NCBI RefSeq assembly: GCF_025147325.1
Contig: NZ_CP102262.1
Span: 1,984,001-2,048,000 of the forward strand
DNA length: 64,000 nt
Source of the DNA: Bacteroides stercoris ATCC 43183
GTDB lineage: Bacteria; Bacteroidota; Bacteroidia; Bacteroidales; Bacteroidaceae
Direction: 5' to 3'
Within the stretch, counting starts at the first letter, position 1. Each line of letters opens with the position of its first letter. The notes under the pieces are model-generated. The model ran no database searches, was not told where the DNA came from, and was given only the letters and a program-made list of their open reading frames with translations. Shown in pieces: positions 1 to 9,190 of the stretch. Both the position numbers and the translations under genes were made by a program.

Positions 1-8
1 TATTGCCA

Positions 9-16
9 CAAAGATA
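9..16 (-). promoter_or_regulatory. -7 box of an off-window minus-strand gene
   Basis: On the minus strand this reads TATCTTTG, matching the Bacteroides -7 consensus TAnnTTTG. It sits just downstream of the metallophosphoesterase stop and points out of the window, so it probably drives a gene starting beyond position 1. No -33 TTTG was checked as matching. Confidence 0.35.
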
Positions 17-34
17 GGTCTTTTTTATATTCTG

Positions 35-1264
35 TCACTCTTTCTCGCTAACTAATTTTATGACGGTGACTTCGGGCCATGCACCGAAGCGGAAAGGCAG
101 ACCTACGTATCCTATACCGACATTTACATACAGGGCGCGTTTGCCTTCGTAGTACATACCGCTCCATTCAGGGTAGATGAGAGAAGATAACGAGTGTCCG
201 AATATTTCCATCTGCATGGCGTGCGTATGTCCGGAAAGGGTTAACTCTATATCCGAATCAGGCAAAACTTCGCGTCGCCAGTGCGTAGGGTTATGGCTGA
301 GCAGTATACGGAACATGCCTTCCGTGCCTTGCATGGCTTTGGATAAATCGGCGAATTGTGAGAAAGGCGGTTCGCCGTCGTTCTCAACACCTATCAGCGC
401 TATGCTGTCGTCCTTATGATATAGGATGCAATGCTCGTTATTCAGCATTTTCCAACCCATATCTTTTTGCTGTCCTATTAGATACTCCAAGTTGGCTGCT
501 TCCTCTTTTCTGTTATGCCAGCGGTAATATGTCCCGTAATCGTGATTGCCGAGGATAGAATATACTCCGTCGGGAGCATGAAGCAGTGAAAGTGTCTCTT
601 TGAAACCGTCCAGTTCGTGGCTTTGCTGATTGACTAAATCACCGGTAAAGACAATGAGGTCCGCTTGCTGTTCGTTCACCAGCGTAACCAGACGCCGGAT
701 AGCTTCCGGATTTCCCAACCAACTGCCTATATGTATATCCGATAGCTGAAGAACGCGGTAACCGTCAAAACCTTTGGGAATGTTGGGCGAGCGATATTCG
801 ACATTCTTTACCTCAAAGCGCGTGATACCGGCAATGGCTCCGTAAAGGATATTGGCAAAACCGATTATCCCCAATATCAATCCGAGAAGTGTGTAAGGAA
901 GCCGGTGGGCAACGAAAGGAAAACGGGGATTCCTGAACGGCGTATGGAAAATGATGAATGACAAAAGGCGGCTGATTCCCCGCATCAATATGCCAAACAG
1001 CGAACAAAGCATGAATACCGTCTTCGGGACGGCAAACAGCATTACGGTCACTGCCAGCCTGCCGATGCCTTGCGGATGGCGTGAAAGCGCATTGTCACCT
1101 GTCATATAGATGTAATACATATATATAGCTACCAGCACAACTGTAGGAAGCCAATACACACTGCGCCAAAGTATGTTACGTGTTCTCTTTACGATGTACA
1201 CCAAGTAGATGTACATGTCCGGTAAAAGCAGGCATAAGATAAGTATGAGAGTTATTCGGTGCAT
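35..1264 (-). CDS. Membrane-anchored metallophosphoesterase (YkuE-like)
   Basis: Calcineurin-like metallophosphoesterase of 409 residues. The first ~150 residues hold several hydrophobic helices (around 5-25, 38-55, 68-95 and 122-145), so the enzyme is membrane anchored. The catalytic half shows the full two-metal signature: SDIHIG, GDLV, GNHD, SHNP and GHTHAMQ. Members of this family cleave phosphodiesters or pyrophosphates of lipids or nucleotides; the substrate here cannot be read from sequence. Its ATG lies inside the last codons of the preceding membrane protein gene (13 bp overlap), so translation is probably coupled, tying it to the sigma factor cluster upstream. It is the last gene of the minus-strand run. 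Confidence 0.85.
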   Translation of the reverse strand: MHRITLILILCLLLPDMYIYLVYIVKRTRNILWRSVYWLPTVVLVAIYMYYIYMTGDNALSRHPQGIGRLAVTVMLFAVPKTVFMLCSLFGILMRGISRLLSFIIFHTPFRNPRFPFVAHRLPYTLLGLILGIIGFANILYGAIAGITRFEVKNVEYRSPNIPKGFDGYRVLQLSDIHIGSWLGNPEAIRRLVTLVNEQQADLIVFTGDLVNQQSHELDGFKETLSLLHAPDGVYSILGNHDYGTYYRWHNRKEEAANLEYLIGQQKDMGWKMLNNEHCILYHKDDSIALIGVENDGEPPFSQFADLSKAMQGTEGMFRILLSHNPTHWRREVLPDSDIELTLSGHTHAMQMEIFGHSLSSLIYPEWSGMYYEGKRALYVNVGIGYVGLPFRFGAWPEVTVIKLVSEKE

Positions 1265-1878
1265 ATGTCTTTCAATTCTTCTATGTTCTTTTTAATGCAG
1301 TCGAGGTGTTTGTAAACGACTTTTTTATATATGAAATAAATAAGAAGTGCATCCAGGATGATGTAGCAACCGAGCAAGACGGCTTGTATCATGAGAGGCA
1401 GTGTATAGTAATCCATTATCCAGAAGAATAGTATGGTGAAGATAACGGTCCAGGCAGCTACTGCCCATATTTCGTAACGGGTCCAGTTACGGAATCTGGT
1501 CATGCGTCGGCTCACTTCGGCTACGGACATTTCGTCTATGTGGGTGTTCTTGTTCCAAAGGTAGGTTTTCCAGTCCCACCACATACCGCTGAGAATAGTT
1601 ACGGTAATGAAAATCAGAAACAGAATTATCTTGTTCTGCAAATGCTCGTTGAAACCGAAGGTAGGCAGTAAGAACCACACCAGCAGGATGACAGCCAATC
1701 CTATCGCACCTGTTCCAAGCGAGAAGCGTTGCAGGATAACGAGTCGTCCCAAACTGTGCCGGGTATTTGTTTTATAATTTGCAATCAGTTCTTTTATCTG
1801 TTTCTCATCGGCAATAGGTTCCTTTTGCAACTGTGCATCCAGGGCATTCCATGATTTTTTCAGTTCGTCCAGTTCCAT
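1252..1878 (-). CDS. Membrane protein next to ECF sigma factor (possible anti-sigma)
   Basis: A 208-residue protein with a charged cytoplasmic N-terminal segment (about 1-45, MELDELKKSWNALDAQL) followed by four hydrophobic helices (about 48-70, 82-100, 135-155, 160-180) and a basic tail. I recognise no catalytic motif. It starts 3 bp after the ECF sigma gene stop and overlaps the next gene, the usual arrangement for a sigma-factor partner. The inferred role is membrane tethering or control of the sigma factor, but it lacks the cupredoxin/FecR or zinc anti-sigma signatures, so this rests on position alone. Confidence 0.7.
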   Translation of the reverse strand: MELDELKKSWNALDAQLQKEPIADEKQIKELIANYKTNTRHSLGRLVILQRFSLGTGAIGLAVILLVWFLLPTFGFNEHLQNKIILFLIFITVTILSGMWWDWKTYLWNKNTHIDEMSVAEVSRRMTRFRNWTRYEIWAVAAWTVIFTILFFWIMDYYTLPLMIQAVLLGCYIILDALLIYFIYKKVVYKHLDCIKKNIEELKDICTE

Positions 1879-1881
1879 ATA

Positions 1882-2367
1882 TTAATCCTCCTTATTCATC
1901 TTTTTTAGTTTGTCTTTAATACGGTTGAGTTTGGTGGCCACGTTGGTTACGGTCAGTCCGGTAATCTCGGAAATATCTTCATAGCTTTTTTCTTCCAGAT
2001 AAAGCAGGATGATAGACTTCTCCAACTGTCCCAGCCGGTTTATCATCCGGTAGAGTTGCTGTAACATGGCTTGCGTTTCGTCGTCCTCTTCGCTGCGGTC
2101 GGCTTCCTGGGTGAGGGTGACAATCTCCGGAATGTTCTTTTCTTTCCGTATGAAGCTGATACAGGTATTCAAGGCGATACGGTAAATCCACGTCGAGATT
2201 TTACATTCCCTTCTGAATTTAGGAAACGCTTTCCATATATTGAGCACTACTTCCTGATACAGGTCATTAAGAGTCGCGTTCGGAGTGGTGTACAGGTAAC
2301 ACACCTTATAGATGACGCGCTCATATTCCCGTATGACGGACAGAAACTCTTGTTCTACATTTTCCAT
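1882..2367 (-). CDS. ECF-family RNA polymerase sigma factor
   Basis: A 161-residue sigma-70 family protein of extracytoplasmic-function size. Region 2 spans about 10-80 (VIYKVCYLYTTPNATLNDLYQEV, here split: VIYKVCYLYT then LNDLYQEV; WIYRIALNTCISFIRKEK), and region 4 spans about 100-158 with the helix-turn-helix YEDISEITGLTVTNVATKLN. It directs RNA polymerase to a small regulon. The next two genes downstream follow without space, so the unit looks like sigma factor, membrane partner, phosphoesterase. The regulon cannot be inferred from this window. The 71 bp upstream gap shows no clear TAnnTTTG box. Confidence 0.9.
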   Translation of the reverse strand: MENVEQEFLSVIREYERVIYKVCYLYTTPNATLNDLYQEVVLNIWKAFPKFRRECKISTWIYRIALNTCISFIRKEKNIPEIVTLTQEADRSEEDDETQAMLQQLYRMINRLGQLEKSIILLYLEEKSYEDISEITGLTVTNVATKLNRIKDKLKKMNKED

Positions 2368-2438
2368 TGTGTATGCTTGCTCGAATCGCTTTTATTCTGT
2401 TTGTCGTAAGAGAAACCGGAAAATCACACTTGCAACAT

Positions 2439-3332
2439 TTAACTCTTTAAATTTGCTGCCAGGAACTTTCGCATTTCCTCAATCGGTTTACCGCGCCGGC
2501 AGGCATAATCTTCCAACTGGTCTTCACCAATCTTGCCTACGGCGAAATAGCGTGACTGGGGATGTGAAAACATAAGACCACAGACAGAAGCATGCGGATA
2601 CATGGCTCCGTTTTCGGTGAGCGTAATGCCTATCTGTTTCATATCCAGCAATTCGTCCAATATAAAGTTTACGGATTGGTCGGGTAGGGAAGGATAGCCT
2701 ACTGCCGGACGGATGCCCTGATATTTCTCAACCAGCAAATCCGGAATGGAAAGCGATTCATCGGGAGCATATCCCCAGACTGTCTTGCGCACATATTCGT
2801 GCATCTTTTCTGTTGCGGCTTCGGCAAGCCGGTCTGTCAGGGTCTGTACGAGAAGATGCTTATAAGGATCGTCTTTATAACATCCTTCGCTCTCCGCACT
2901 GACGGAAGATGCAAAAAGCCCTATCGTATCCGGCACTCCGGATGAAAGAGGCCGTATGAAATCGCTCAGGCAGAGAAACGGACTTCCATCCGGATGAGGT
3001 GTCTGCTGGCGGAGCAGAGGGAACACCGTATCTTCGATGATGAGATTGTCTCCCTCTGCATTGGCACTGCATAGCCTGTAAATACATTGCACCGAAATTT
3101 TCTCATCCAACCGGTTGAGTACTCTGCCGGCTTCCTTAAACAATTGCATAGCCTCGGCGGCTTTGGAGCGTTCTTCTTGCGGAAAAGCCGCAAGCCACAT
3201 GGCGCGGCAGGAATCGCAACCGTGAATGTTGGCGATTGCTGCAAACTTGGGTTGAAAGCCCCAGGCATGGAAAAAATAAATCCAGTTGATATAGGGGCTT
3301 ACTTCATGGATTTTATAATTGATAGTTGGCAA
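2439..3332 (-). CDS. Stand-alone MetH activation-domain protein
   Basis: Matches the C-terminal reactivation domain of cobalamin-dependent methionine synthase without the homocysteine, folate or B12 modules. Visible hallmarks: the N-terminal YINWIYFFHAWGF segment, TDRLAEAATEKMHEYVR, GIRPAVGYPSLPDQS (the AdoMet-binding RPAxGYP motif) and MYPHASVCGLMFSHPQSRYF. In MetH this domain binds AdoMet and remethylates oxidised cobalamin, so the protein may serve a MetH encoded elsewhere. Start choice: the open frame reaches an ATG at 3419, but that would overlap pyrC by 41 bp and add residues with no family resemblance. The TTG at 3332 places the conserved segment about 10 residues in, so I chose it; the alternative is not excluded. 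Confidence 0.75.
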   Translation of the reverse strand: MPTINYKIHEVSPYINWIYFFHAWGFQPKFAAIANIHGCDSCRAMWLAAFPQEERSKAAEAMQLFKEAGRVLNRLDEKISVQCIYRLCSANAEGDNLIIEDTVFPLLRQQTPHPDGSPFLCLSDFIRPLSSGVPDTIGLFASSVSAESEGCYKDDPYKHLLVQTLTDRLAEAATEKMHEYVRKTVWGYAPDESLSIPDLLVEKYQGIRPAVGYPSLPDQSVNFILDELLDMKQIGITLTENGAMYPHASVCGLMFSHPQSRYFAVGKIGEDQLEDYACRRGKPIEEMRKFLAANLKS

Positions 3333-3378
3333 TTGATAATCTCTATATAAGGTTATGCTCTGAATAGATAATACTATA

Positions 3379-4740
3379 TTATGCTCCTGCTGACGGATAA
3401 TCAAACCGCAGCTCTTCACCGCGGTAAGAATCGTTCACAGTATTGCCGTTGTAAATAAGATGTCCGTTGGCAAACGTTTTTTCTACTTTCCAGTTGAACG
3501 TATGCCCTTCCAAAGGACTCCAGCCGCATTTGCTCAGAATCTTGTCGGTAGTGACTTCCCAGGGAGAGTTAGAGCGTACCAGCACTAAATCCGCCTGATA
3601 GCCTTCACGGATATATCCACGCTGGCAAATACCGTATATCCGGGCAGGTGCATGACACATTTTCTGAACAACCGTTTCCAGTGAGAACACTCCTTCGTCC
3701 ACCAGTTCTAACATACTGACAAGGGAGAATTGTATCATAGGCATACCGGACATTGCTTTCAAAGCCCCGCCCTCTTTCTCGCTCAACAAGTGAGGGGCGT
3801 GGTCGGTGGCGATAACGTCAATCAGTCCTGAGTTGACGGCGGTCCGCAGTGCTTCCCGGTCTGTTTTTCGTTTAACGGCAGGATTACACTTTATGCGTGC
3901 GCCCAGACTGTTGTAGTGCGTCAGCGTAAAAAGTAAATGCGCTACACATGCTTCAGCGGTGATGTTCTTGTTTGCCAAAGGTTCGTCACTGAACAGTTGC
4001 AGTTCTTTGGCTGTGGAAACATGCAGGATGTGCAGGCGCGCTCCGGCAATCTTTGCCAGACGGACAGCCAGTTCGGAAGAGGCATAACATGCCGGAACGG
4101 AACGGATACTGGGGTGGGCACTGACGGGAATGTCATCCGCTCCTTTATATTTTTGCTTGTATTTCTCGATATTGTTTTTTATTGTTTCCTGATCTTCGCA
4201 ATGGGCGGCAATCAGCATATCCGTACCGTTGAATATATTCAGCAGGCTGTTCATTTTATCCACCAGCATATTACCGGTACTGGAGCCCATGAACAGCTTG
4301 ATGCCGCAAACGCGGTGTTTGTCCAGCTTGTCAAATTCCGTATAGTTGTTGTTGGTTGCTCCGAAGTAGCAGGAATGGTTGACGATACACTTCTCATTCA
4401 GCAAGTCGAGTTTGGCATTCAAGGCATCCAACGTTACGGTCAGCGGATTGGTATTGGGCATGTCCATAATGGAAGTCACCCCGCCGGCAGCCGCTGCACG
4501 GCTTTCTGTCAGAATATCTGCCTTATGGGTAAGACCCGGATCACGAAAATGCACATGGTCGTCGATAATGCCGGGCAGCAGGTAGCAGCCTGTTGCATCA
4601 ATCACTTCTTCACAAGGGGCGGAAAGAGGCTTCCAGTTGGTAAGTACTTCGGCGATGCGCCCGTTTTCTATCACTACCGAGCCTTGTACGCTTTGTCCTT
4701 CGTTGACAATCGTAGCGTTGTGTATCAGTGTTCTTTTCAT
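3379..4740 (-). CDS. pyrC: Dihydroorotase
   Basis: Class I dihydroorotase of 453 residues, the amidohydrolase that interconverts carbamoyl-aspartate and dihydroorotate in pyrimidine synthesis. The metal-binding DDHVHFRDPG motif is near residue 60. Further hallmarks are GGVTSIMDMPNTNP, the bridging-lysine segment CGIKLFMG, the histidines in AAHCEDQ and LHILHVST, and ATDHAPH with the catalytic aspartate. It begins 4 bp after the GT2 gene stop, so the two are cotranscribed. A separate pyrB or carA is not in the window. Confidence 0.95.
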   Translation of the reverse strand: MKRTLIHNATIVNEGQSVQGSVVIENGRIAEVLTNWKPLSAPCEEVIDATGCYLLPGIIDDHVHFRDPGLTHKADILTESRAAAAGGVTSIMDMPNTNPLTVTLDALNAKLDLLNEKCIVNHSCYFGATNNNYTEFDKLDKHRVCGIKLFMGSSTGNMLVDKMNSLLNIFNGTDMLIAAHCEDQETIKNNIEKYKQKYKGADDIPVSAHPSIRSVPACYASSELAVRLAKIAGARLHILHVSTAKELQLFSDEPLANKNITAEACVAHLLFTLTHYNSLGARIKCNPAVKRKTDREALRTAVNSGLIDVIATDHAPHLLSEKEGGALKAMSGMPMIQFSLVSMLELVDEGVFSLETVVQKMCHAPARIYGICQRGYIREGYQADLVLVRSNSPWEVTTDKILSKCGWSPLEGHTFNWKVEKTFANGHLIYNGNTVNDSYRGEELRFDYPSAGA

Positions 4741-4744
4741 ATCT

Positions 4745-5497
4745 TTAGTTTTTTAAGTTTGGATATTTATGGAACAGGCTGTTCCATTTCAGCCGGATAA
4801 CTCCGAACACGGCTTCTCCGAAAATACTGCTGTTCATCTTGGATGTTCCCAGTTCGCGGTTGATGAAGATAACCGGCACTTCCTTTACATTCGCTCCGCA
4901 TTTGTAAGCGGTGAATTTCATTTCTATCTGGAAAGCATACCCTTTGAAGCGGATGCCGTCCAGATTGATGGTTTGCAATACCTTGCGGCGGTAGCATACA
5001 AAGCCGGCGGTAGTGTCATGTATGGGCAATCCCGTGATAAACCGTACATATTTGGAAGCGAAATAAGACATCAGCACACGTCCCATAGGCCAGTTTACCA
5101 CATTCACGCCGCTGACGTAGCGCGAGCCGATGGCCACATCCGCTCCCTCTTCGGTACAAGCCCGGTAGAGGCGGGGTAGGTCTTTGGGGTTATGGCTGAA
5201 ATCGGCATCCATTTCGAATATATATTGGTAGTCGCGTTGCAAAGCCCATTTGAATCCGGCTATGTAGGCCGTACCCAGTCCCAGTTTTCCCTTACGCTCC
5301 ACCATAAACAGGCGGTCGGGAAACTCGCGTTGCAAGTCTTTTACGATGGTGGCTGTGCCGTCGGGAGAACCGTCTTCGATGACAAGTATGTGGAATCCGT
5401 GTTCCAGGGCAAAAACGGCACGGATGATATTCTCGATATTTTCCCGTTCATTGTAGGTGGGGATGATGACAATACTGTCTGATGTCTGCATATTCAT
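4745..5497 (-). CDS. GT2 polyprenol-monophosphomannose synthase-like transferase
   Basis: A 250-residue GT-A fold enzyme close to DPM1-type dolichol/polyprenol phosphate mannosyltransferases. It opens with IIPTYNERENIENII, has VIEDGSPDGT, the metal-binding EMDADFSHNP motif and IGSRYVSG, and lacks C-terminal membrane helices, like the soluble bacterial forms. The inferred reaction is transfer of a sugar from GDP-mannose (or a similar donor) to a polyprenyl phosphate at the inner face of the membrane, supplying donors for glycans or protein glycosylation. Being first in the run ahead of pyrC, it shares the promoter at 5527-5534. Confidence 0.88.
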   Translation of the reverse strand: MNMQTSDSIVIIPTYNERENIENIIRAVFALEHGFHILVIEDGSPDGTATIVKDLQREFPDRLFMVERKGKLGLGTAYIAGFKWALQRDYQYIFEMDADFSHNPKDLPRLYRACTEEGADVAIGSRYVSGVNVVNWPMGRVLMSYFASKYVRFITGLPIHDTTAGFVCYRRKVLQTINLDGIRFKGYAFQIEMKFTAYKCGANVKEVPVIFINRELGTSKMNSSIFGEAVFGVIRLKWNSLFHKYPNLKN

Positions 5498-5526
5498 TGA
5501 AAATAGATGGAGCTTGTTATTGGGAA

Positions 5527-5534
5527 CAAAAGTA
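5527..5534 (-). promoter_or_regulatory. -7 box upstream of GT2/pyrC unit
   Basis: Minus-strand TACTTTTG fits the TAnnTTTG consensus 30 bp ahead of the GT2 start codon. No TTTG is present at the ideal -33 distance, so support is partial. Confidence 0.45.
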
Positions 5535-5619
5535 GTGCTTTTCTATTACTTACAGATAAAACTAAGGATTATTTATGTATTTTTGCAACGGAAATTCGTT
5601 ATGGAACATTTATGAGTTT

Positions 5620-5657
5620 ACACAGATTATCGGTTTCTCTTAATCTGTGTAACTTTG
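5620..5657 (+). promoter_or_regulatory. mfd upstream dyad overlapping -7 box
   Basis: A perfect 10-bp inverted repeat, ACACAGATTA at 5620-5629 and TAATCTGTGT at 5641-5650, runs directly into TAACTTTG (5650-5657), a consensus -7 box 31 bp before the mfd start. A second possible -7 box, TATTTTTG, is at 5578-5585. The dyad lies where a repressor could cover the promoter, but related CACAGATTA sequences occur at other intergenic sites in the window, so it may be a dispersed repeat. Confidence 0.45.
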
Positions 5658-5688
5658 TGTAATCTACGGTGAACTAAAAAAGACAGCA

Positions 5689-8600
5689 ATGATTATTACC
5701 GAACTACAACAATTATACGCCACCCACCCTAATGTAGAAGGCATGTGCAAGTTGCTAAAGGACAATTCCGTCCGTCATCTCTATTGCAGTGGTTTGTGCG
5801 CCTCTGCCGCTTCACTGTTTTCATCCGTGCTGGTGCAGCAGGCGGAATGTCCGTTTGTCTTTATCCTCGGCGATTTGGAAGAGGCGGGATATTTCTACCA
5901 CGACCTGACACAGATTTTGGGAACCGGACAGGTGTTGTTTTTTCCTTCTTCTTTCCGCCGTGCCATAAAGTACGGCCAGAAAGATGCGGCTAACGAGATT
6001 CTCCGTACGGAAGTGCTGAGCCGTTTGCAAAAGGGAGAAGAAGGGCTTTGTGTAGTTACCTATCCGGATGCGTTGGCGGAAAAAGTTGTATCCCGTGAGG
6101 AACTGGGAGATAAAACCTTGAAGCTTCATGCCGGCGAAAAGGTGGATATGGACTTTGTTACGGAAGTGCTGCGCAGCTATGGGTTCGAGTATGTGGATTA
6201 TGTGTACGAGCCGGGGCAGTATGCTGTGCGCGGCAGTATTATTGACGTCTTTTCCTTTTCGTCCGAGTTTCCTTTCCGTATCGATTTTTTTGGAGATGAG
6301 GTGGAGAGTATCCGTACTTTTGAAGTGGAAAGCCAGCTTTCCAAAGAGAAGAAAGAGGAGATTGTCATTGTTCCCGATTTGAGCCGTAGCTTGGAGCAAG
6401 GGGGGAATGGCGGAATGGTTTCTTTCTTGGATTTTCTGCGGCCGGATACCTTGCTGGCGATGCGTGATTTCCTTTGGTTGCGGGAGCGTATTCAGGTCGT
6501 CCACGATGAATCGCTTACTGCACAGGCTATTGCAGCCTGCGAAGCCGAAGAAAACGGTGCAATCTCTCTGGAAGGTAAGTTGATTGATGGAGGAGAGTTT
6601 ACTTTGCGTGCCCTCGATTTCCGCCGCATGGAATTCGGTACGAAGCCCACCGGAATGCCGGATGCGACAGTTGCATTCAGCACCGTTGCACAGCCTATCT
6701 TCCATAAGAATTTCGACTTGGTGGCAGAAAGTTTCCGCGACTATCTTTCCCGCAACTATACCCTCTATATATGCAGCGACAGTCTGAAGCAGACCGACCG
6801 TATCCGCGCTATCTTTGAAGACCGGGGAGATAATATCTCCTTCACACCCGTTGAACGTACCCTGCATGAGGGTTTTGCCGACGATACGTTGCGTCTCTGC
6901 ATCTTTACCGACCACCAGCTTTTCGACCGTTTCCATAAATACAACCTGAAAAGCGATAAAGCCCGCAGTGGCAAGGTGGCCCTGAGTCTGAAGGAGCTGA
7001 ACCAGTTTACCCCCGGAGATTACGTGGTACATACCGACCACGGCGTGGGGCGTTTTACGGGATTGGTACGTATTCCCAACGGAGACACTACGCAGGAAGT
7101 AATGCGCCTGGTCTATCAGAATGACGATGTGGTCTTTGTCTCCATCCACTCTTTGCACAAGGTTTCCAAGTACAAAGGCAAAGAAGGTGAAGCTCCCCGT
7201 CTCAACAAATTGGGAACCGGTGCGTGGGAGAAACTGAAGGACCGTACCAAGACCAAGATTAAGGATATAGCCCGCGACCTGATAAAACTCTATTCGCAAC
7301 GGCGCGAAGAGAAAGGCTTCCAATACAGTCCCGACAGTTTCCTGCAACGGGAGCTGGAAGCGTCTTTTATTTACGAGGATACCCCCGACCAGAGCAAGGC
7401 GACTGCCGACGTAAAGGCGGATATGGAAAGTGCCCGTCCCATGGACCGGCTGGTATGCGGCGATGTAGGATTCGGCAAGACCGAGGTTGCCATACGTGCC
7501 GCTTTCAAGGCGGTGGCGGACAACAAGCAGGTTGCCGTTCTCGTTCCCACCACTGTCCTTGCCTACCAGCATTTCCAGACTTTCAAGGAGCGTCTGAAAG
7601 GTTTGCCTTGCCGTGTGGAATATTTGAGTCGTGCCCGGACGGCGGCACAGACTAAATCCGTTGTCAAAGGTCTTGCGGGGGGGGAGGTGAATATCCTTAT
7701 CGGTACGCACCGCATCTTGGGCAAGGATGTTAAGTTTAAAGACCTCGGCCTGCTGATTATCGATGAGGAACAGAAGTTCGGCGTTTCCGTCAAGGAGAAA
7801 CTCCGCCAGTTGAAAGTAAACGTGGATACCCTGACCCTGACCGCCACTCCCATTCCCCGCACTTTGCAGTTCTCCCTGATGGGTGCGCGCGATTTAAGCG
7901 TTATTCAGACGCCGCCTCCCAACCGTTACCCCATTCAGACGGAGGTGCATACTTTCGGTGATGAGATTATCACTGATGCCATTAACTTCGAAATGAGCCG
8001 CAACGGACAGGTGTTCTTTGTAAACAACCGTATCTCCAATCTTTCGGAACTGAAAGCGATGATAGAGCGCAACATTCCCGATTGCCGTGTCTGTATCGGT
8101 CACGGACAGATGGAACCTGCCGAACTGGAGAAGATTATTCTCGATTTTGTCAACTATGATTATGACGTTTTGCTCGCCACCACCATTATCGAGAGCGGTA
8201 TCGACATACCGAACGCCAATACCATCATCATCAACCAGGCACAGAATTTCGGTTTGAGCGACCTGCACCAGATGCGCGGCCGTGTGGGGCGCAGCAACAA
8301 AAAGGCTTTCTGCTACTTGCTTGCTCCCCCCTTGTCCTCGCTTACTCTAGAAGCCAAACGCCGCCTGCAGGCCATCGAGAACTTCTCCGATTTAGGTAGC
8401 GGTATCCACATTGCCATGCAGGACCTCGACATCCGCGGTGCGGGTAACATGCTCGGCGCGGAGCAAAGCGGTTTTATTGCCGATCTGGGCTACGAAACTT
8501 ATCAGAAGATATTGTCCGAAGCCGTACGTGAGCTTAAGACAGACGAATTTGCCGACCTCTATGCTGATGAATTGAAAGGCGACGGTACTATCAGCGGCGA

Positions 8601-9075
8601 GCAGTTTGTTGACGAATGCCAGGTGGAAAGCGATCTCGAACTGTTGCTGCCCGCCGCTTACGTCACCGGTAGCAGTGAACGTATGCTGCTCTATCGCGAA
8701 TTGGACGGATTGACGCTGGACAGAGACGTAGATGCTTTCCGTGCCCGTCTCGAAGACCGTTTCGGACCTGTTCCGCCCGAAACGGAGGAACTGCTCCGCA
8801 TCGTTCCCCTACGCCGTCTTGCAGCGCGTCTGGGAACGGAAAAGGTGTTCCTTAAAGGCGGTCGCATGACGCTGTTCTTTGTTTCCAATCCGGACAGCCC
8901 TTACTATCAGAGCCTGGCTTTCGGCAAAGTCATCGCCTACATGATGAAACATACCCGCCGTTGCGACCTGCGTGAGCAGAACGGCAAGCGGAGCATGGTG
9001 GTGAAGGACGTCACTACCGTGGAAGAGGCTGTGTCGGTGTTACAGGAGATTGTGGCGATGCAGGTGGAAGAATGA
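5689..9075 (+). CDS. mfd: Transcription-repair coupling factor Mfd
   Basis: Full-length Mfd (1128 residues), the translocase that removes stalled RNA polymerase from lesions and recruits UvrA. Order of parts: UvrB-like N-terminal module (about 1-330), RNA-polymerase-interacting domain near 440-510 (FTPGDYVVHTDHGVGRFTGL), then the RecG-type motor with Walker A (GDVGFGKTEVAIRAAF), DEEQ box (LLIIDEEQKFGV), TATPIPRTLQ and the TRG-type HQMRGRVGRS motif, and a C-terminal D7 domain that keeps the protein autoinhibited. No missing motif was seen. It stands alone on the plus strand, divergent from the GT2 unit. Confidence 0.97.
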   Translation: MIITELQQLYATHPNVEGMCKLLKDNSVRHLYCSGLCASAASLFSSVLVQQAECPFVFILGDLEEAGYFYHDLTQILGTGQVLFFPSSFRRAIKYGQKDAANEILRTEVLSRLQKGEEGLCVVTYPDALAEKVVSREELGDKTLKLHAGEKVDMDFVTEVLRSYGFEYVDYVYEPGQYAVRGSIIDVFSFSSEFPFRIDFFGDEVESIRTFEVESQLSKEKKEEIVIVPDLSRSLEQGGNGGMVSFLDFLRPDTLLAMRDFLWLRERIQVVHDESLTAQAIAACEAEENGAISLEGKLIDGGEFTLRALDFRRMEFGTKPTGMPDATVAFSTVAQPIFHKNFDLVAESFRDYLSRNYTLYICSDSLKQTDRIRAIFEDRGDNISFTPVERTLHEGFADDTLRLCIFTDHQLFDRFHKYNLKSDKARSGKVALSLKELNQFTPGDYVVHTDHGVGRFTGLVRIPNGDTTQEVMRLVYQNDDVVFVSIHSLHKVSKYKGKEGEAPRLNKLGTGAWEKLKDRTKTKIKDIARDLIKLYSQRREEKGFQYSPDSFLQRELEASFIYEDTPDQSKATADVKADMESARPMDRLVCGDVGFGKTEVAIRAAFKAVADNKQVAVLVPTTVLAYQHFQTFKERLKGLPCRVEYLSRARTAAQTKSVVKGLAGGEVNILIGTHRILGKDVKFKDLGLLIIDEEQKFGVSVKEKLRQLKVNVDTLTLTATPIPRTLQFSLMGARDLSVIQTPPPNRYPIQTEVHTFGDEIITDAINFEMSRNGQVFFVNNRISNLSELKAMIERNIPDCRVCIGHGQMEPAELEKIILDFVNYDYDVLLATTIIESGIDIPNANTIIINQAQNFGLSDLHQMRGRVGRSNKKAFCYLLAPPLSSLTLEAKRRLQAIENFSDLGSGIHIAMQDLDIRGAGNMLGAEQSGFIADLGYETYQKILSEAVRELKTDEFADLYADELKGDGTISGEQFVDECQVESDLELLLPAAYVTGSSERMLLYRELDGLTLDRDVDAFRARLEDRFGPVPPETEELLRIVPLRRLAARLGTEKVFLKGGRMTLFFVSNPDSPYYQSLAFGKVIAYMMKHTRRCDLREQNGKRSMVVKDVTTVEEAVSVLQEIVAMQVEE

Positions 9076-9190
9076 TTCTATTGGCTTACGACTTTATTCT
9101 AAATTCCGGAACATGAGTTGACATCGGCCATGCGGGCAAAGGAGCAATATGCTCGTGGAGAATATATCTTTGTTTATTATTGATATAATG

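Noticed and set aside
3333..3419. N-terminal extension of the MetH-activation protein to the ATG inside pyrC
   Set aside because: Extra residues have no family similarity and cover an AT-rich spacer with repeated AATTGATA; kept only as an alternative start.
5821..7710. 629-codon open frame antisense to mfd
   Set aside because: It lies entirely opposite an intact, well-recognised Mfd reading frame and has no recognisable domain; it reflects codon use of the real gene.
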